From the NCBI GenBank assembly GCA_947503835.1, contig CANNFM010000010.1:156109-220108 (forward strand): a DNA stretch of 64,000 bases. The letters run 5' to 3'. This DNA is from an uncultured Aquimarina sp. (GTDB taxonomy: Bacteria; Bacteroidota; Bacteroidia; Flavobacteriales; Flavobacteriaceae). The notes beneath the pieces were generated by a model. The model ran no database searches, was not told where the DNA came from, and saw only the letters and a list, made by a program, of their open reading frames with translations. This document shows positions 62,612 to 64,000 of the stretch, piece after piece; positions within the stretch are counted from its first letter, which is position 1, and the number at the start of each line of letters is the position of its first letter. The position numbers and the translations under genes were made by a program.

Positions 62612-63150
62612 TAATGTTTGGTGATGCTAAATTTAACTTCGGTTCCATCTTCTTTTATTTTTTCAAGAAGAATCGTTGCAGTACTGTTATAGTGCTCAAA
62701 GGTTTTATTCATTAACCCCAAACCAAAGTTATACATTGCTCTGCTTGATTTGTAGATCATAATCAAAGTGGTTGAGGTTTTTTCTAAAACTTCAAAAGTT
62801 GGAAGTTCTGCGTCGGGATATATCTTTTGTACTTCTACGTGGATGTGATTTTCAATAGAGGAAAGCAGTTCTATAGGATCTTCATACTTGTCGATTAATC
62901 CTGGATAACTTGCTGCTAGTACTCCAAAAAAATGCTCTGCGTAGGTGAGTAGTAGATCATCAATACTAATACTGGTATGATTGCTTAAATGTGTTAGTAG
63001 ACTCAACATTTCTGAAAAATCATAGGTACCAACAGAGGTGTAAACACCACCTGAAGCTAATTTAGATTGTTCTATAATTTTATCTACCGTTGCTAAACCA
63101 AATTTGTCTTCGACTAATTCTAAGAATTCTGTAAATACAATACCTTTCAT
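62611..63150 (-). CDS. H-NOX haem-based nitric oxide sensor
   Basis: A 179-residue stand-alone H-NOX (HNOB) domain of the usual length. The proximal haem ligand is H104 in NHIHVEVQKIYPDA, and the haem propionate-binding YxSxR motif is Y133, S135, R137 (YKSSR). Both are fully conserved, so it should bind haem. I see no distal Tyr of the O2-binding type, so NO-selective sensing is likely. It lies in an operon with a soluble histidine kinase, as in Shewanella and Vibrio, where NO-bound H-NOX regulates a kinase that controls biofilm. The gene starts 18 bases after the CheY-like gene and is translationally coupled to the kinase. Confidence 0.94.
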   Translation of the reverse strand: MKGIVFTEFLELVEDKFGLATVDKIIEQSKLASGGVYTSVGTYDFSEMLSLLTHLSNHTSISIDDLLLTYAEHFFGVLAASYPGLIDKYEDPIELLSSIENHIHVEVQKIYPDAELPTFEVLEKTSTTLIMIYKSSRAMYNFGLGLMNKTFEHYNSTATILLEKIKEDGTEVKFSITKH

Positions 63151-63168
63151 CTAATAAGTAGGGTTTAA

Positions 63169-63576
63169 TTATCTTTTTATAAGTTCATTCACACTCCAGT
63201 ATTCGATCAAACACTTGATTTTGTGTGCATAATCTTCATATTTCAACGGTTTTACGATATACCCGGCAATTCCGACTTCATAACTCTCTTTAAGATCATT
63301 ATGATTATTTGACGTGCTGAGTATAACTACTGGGGTATATCTTAAAGCGGGGTTTGACTTTAAGATTTTTAAGAATTCCAAGCCGTTCATTTTTGGCATA
63401 TTAAGATCTAAAAAAATTAGATCTGGAAGTTCTTTGTTATTTTCTAAAATTTCTAATGCCTTTTCTCCATTTTCTGCCTCTATCAAGGTATGATTATAAT
63501 TGTTTTTTTGCAAAACTCTTGCAAACTTTAATCGTTCGATCTCATCATCTTCTATTAATAAAAAAGTGAAGCCCAT
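63169..63576 (-). CDS. CheY-like single-domain response regulator
   Basis: A 135-residue receiver domain with no output domain. The acidic pair is in LLIEDDEIERL, the phospho-acceptor is D57 in LIFLDLNMPKMNG, and the conserved Ser/Thr and Lys are in VVILSTSNN and YIVKPLKYED. It is the first gene of the H-NOX operon. A receiver without output, together with an Hpt protein, suggests a phosphorelay or a phosphate sink between the kinase and the LytTR regulator. Its promoter carries three LytTR-type repeats, so the operon probably controls itself. Confidence 0.92.
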   Translation of the reverse strand: MGFTFLLIEDDEIERLKFARVLQKNNYNHTLIEAENGEKALEILENNKELPDLIFLDLNMPKMNGLEFLKILKSNPALRYTPVVILSTSNNHNDLKESYEVGIAGYIVKPLKYEDYAHKIKCLIEYWSVNELIKR

Positions 63577-63621
63577 TGTTTTTGTGTTTTAATTTAGGTT
63601 AAAAAGTGAAATTAACAAGTG

Positions 63622-63709
63622 TAAAGATGTTCTTTTATCATTCAATTCTAACTTATCTTTCGCCGAAAGGCATTTTTAGTGTAGATGAATGGTAGTTTTG
63701 TGTAGGTGA
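63622..63709 (-). promoter_or_regulatory. Three LytTR-type repeats and promoter of the H-NOX operon (site 5)
   Basis: Three half-sites are present: TTTCGCCGA (63658-63666), TGTAGATGA (63680-63688) and TGTAGGTGA (63701-63709). The distal pair is spaced by 12 bases, the proximal pair by 13. A weak minus-strand -10, CATCTTTA (63629-63622), stands 28 bases from the proximal repeat, the same distance as in the other four sites. The triple array suggests autoregulation. Confidence 0.7.
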
Positions 63710-63824
63710 GTAGAATTTAATTTTTTTATAACTTTTTTTTAAACAGAAATATCTTCTAAATCTTTGAATCTAAATTCAAACTTCCATTTAAAGGTTCAAC
63801 GACGAAACGTAGTGAAGTTGTTAA

Positions 63825-63873
63825 TCCTGTTCCCGCTACTAAAAAAGCTTCAGAATTATTCTAAAGCTTTTTT
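63825..63873. repeat. Third tRNA-fMet 3'-end fragment plus terminator
   Basis: TCCTGTTCCCGCTACT (63825-63840) repeats the 3' end of tRNA-fMet and is followed by a hairpin AAAAAAGCTTCAGAA / TTCTAAAGCTTTTTT (63841-63873), again as in the real gene. Just before it, aaggttc is separated from the fragment by a small palindromic insert (aacgacgaaacgtagtgaagttgtt). The gap 63577-64000 holds this, the LytTR site and the hairpin at 63931; no gene is seen. Confidence 0.75.
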
Positions 63874-63930
63874 GTTTTCTACTTAATTTACCAAAAAACT
63901 CATTTTGTTAATATACCTATTCAAAAAAAG

Positions 63931-63963
63931 AGGCTGTCTAGAAAGATTTAGGCAGTCTTTTTC
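63931..63963. terminator. Hairpin near window end; terminator or insertion-sequence end
   Basis: AGGCTGTCT pairs with AGGCAGTCT (nine pairs, two of them G-T) and is followed by TTTTTC. The string GAGGCTGTCTAGAAAG also resembles the terminal repeats of some insertion sequences, so the next element could begin here. The sequence ends too soon to decide. Confidence 0.4.
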
Positions 63964-64000
63964 ATTTTAGGCTTTATTCTGGTTTTAAGCTTTGGATTTT

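Noticed and set aside
63931..63963. Left end of an insertion sequence
   Set aside because: Only one end could be visible, there is no transposase sequence before the window ends, and the hairpin with T run is equally well a terminator.
1..64000. Riboswitches, prophage genes, toxin-antitoxin pairs, restriction systems or CRISPR-Cas
   Set aside because: I looked for typical cores, Cas or phage motifs and repeat-spacer patterns and found none that I could support.

Overview
The window is AT-rich DNA from a member of the Bacteroidota, almost certainly a marine flavobacterium. The reasons are TAnnTTTG-type -10 promoter elements, many lipoproteins, a type 9 secretion (T9SS) C-terminal sorting domain, LytTR regulation, a beta-propeller/Y_Y_Y/HTH hybrid regulator and a laminarin-type polysaccharide locus. 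An Aquimarina-like genus is a guess only. No rRNA, CRISPR array, complete insertion sequence or integrase was found.

Layout. (1) 1-2.4 kb: the end of an RND efflux pump and its TolC partner, a small Cys-rich protein and an initiator tRNA-fMet with its terminator. (2) 2.5-22.8 kb: a zinc-starvation region. It holds a TonB receptor with an ABC-2 exporter-type transporter, a COG0523 metallochaperone GTPase, a FolE paralogue, MerC-like proteins, a second ABC/FtsX system with a His-rich loop and an OB-fold partner, and the Fur-family regulator Zur. Three promoters share a TGCAAC-N3-GTTGCA palindrome placed over the -33 element. Also here are a split 5'-nucleotidase pair, an S8 protease and several hypothetical lipoproteins. 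The region lies between two ~160-bp repeats that start inside tRNA-fMet. (3) 23.2-43.1 kb: a beta-1,3-glucan (laminarin) utilisation locus with a membrane-spanning regulator, GH16, two GH17, GH30, a cytoplasmic beta-1,3-oligoglucan phosphorylase, two surface glycan-binding proteins and an MFS sugar importer. It has no SusC/SusD pair. Instead its first gene fuses a glycosidase TIM barrel to what looks like an outer-membrane beta-barrel.

(4) 43.1-55.2 kb: a candidate exopolysaccharide or surface-glycan synthesis and export locus. It contains a GT2, a GT-C-like giant membrane protein, an Ig-like membrane-anchored protein, a membrane-anchored GH5-like glycosidase, a GT4, a flippase, a STAS protein and a TPR/outer-membrane beta-barrel protein. 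(5) 55.8-63.6 kb: a T9SS-exported 1332-residue protein with calcium-binding repeats, and a tightly coupled signalling operon of CheY, H-NOX (haem NO sensor), PAS histidine kinase, Hpt and LytTR response regulator.

The main result is that parts 4 and 5 appear to be one regulon. Five minus-strand promoters (GT2, GT4, STAS-flippase, the T9SS protein and the H-NOX operon) each carry 9-bp direct repeats with a 21-bp period, the geometry of LytTR binding sites. In each the proximal repeat lies exactly 28 bp upstream of a -10 element. This points to an undescribed nitric-oxide-responsive, LytTR-controlled surface-glycan and adhesin system. The binding protein and the NO link are inferences; the repeats and spacings are read directly from the sequence.
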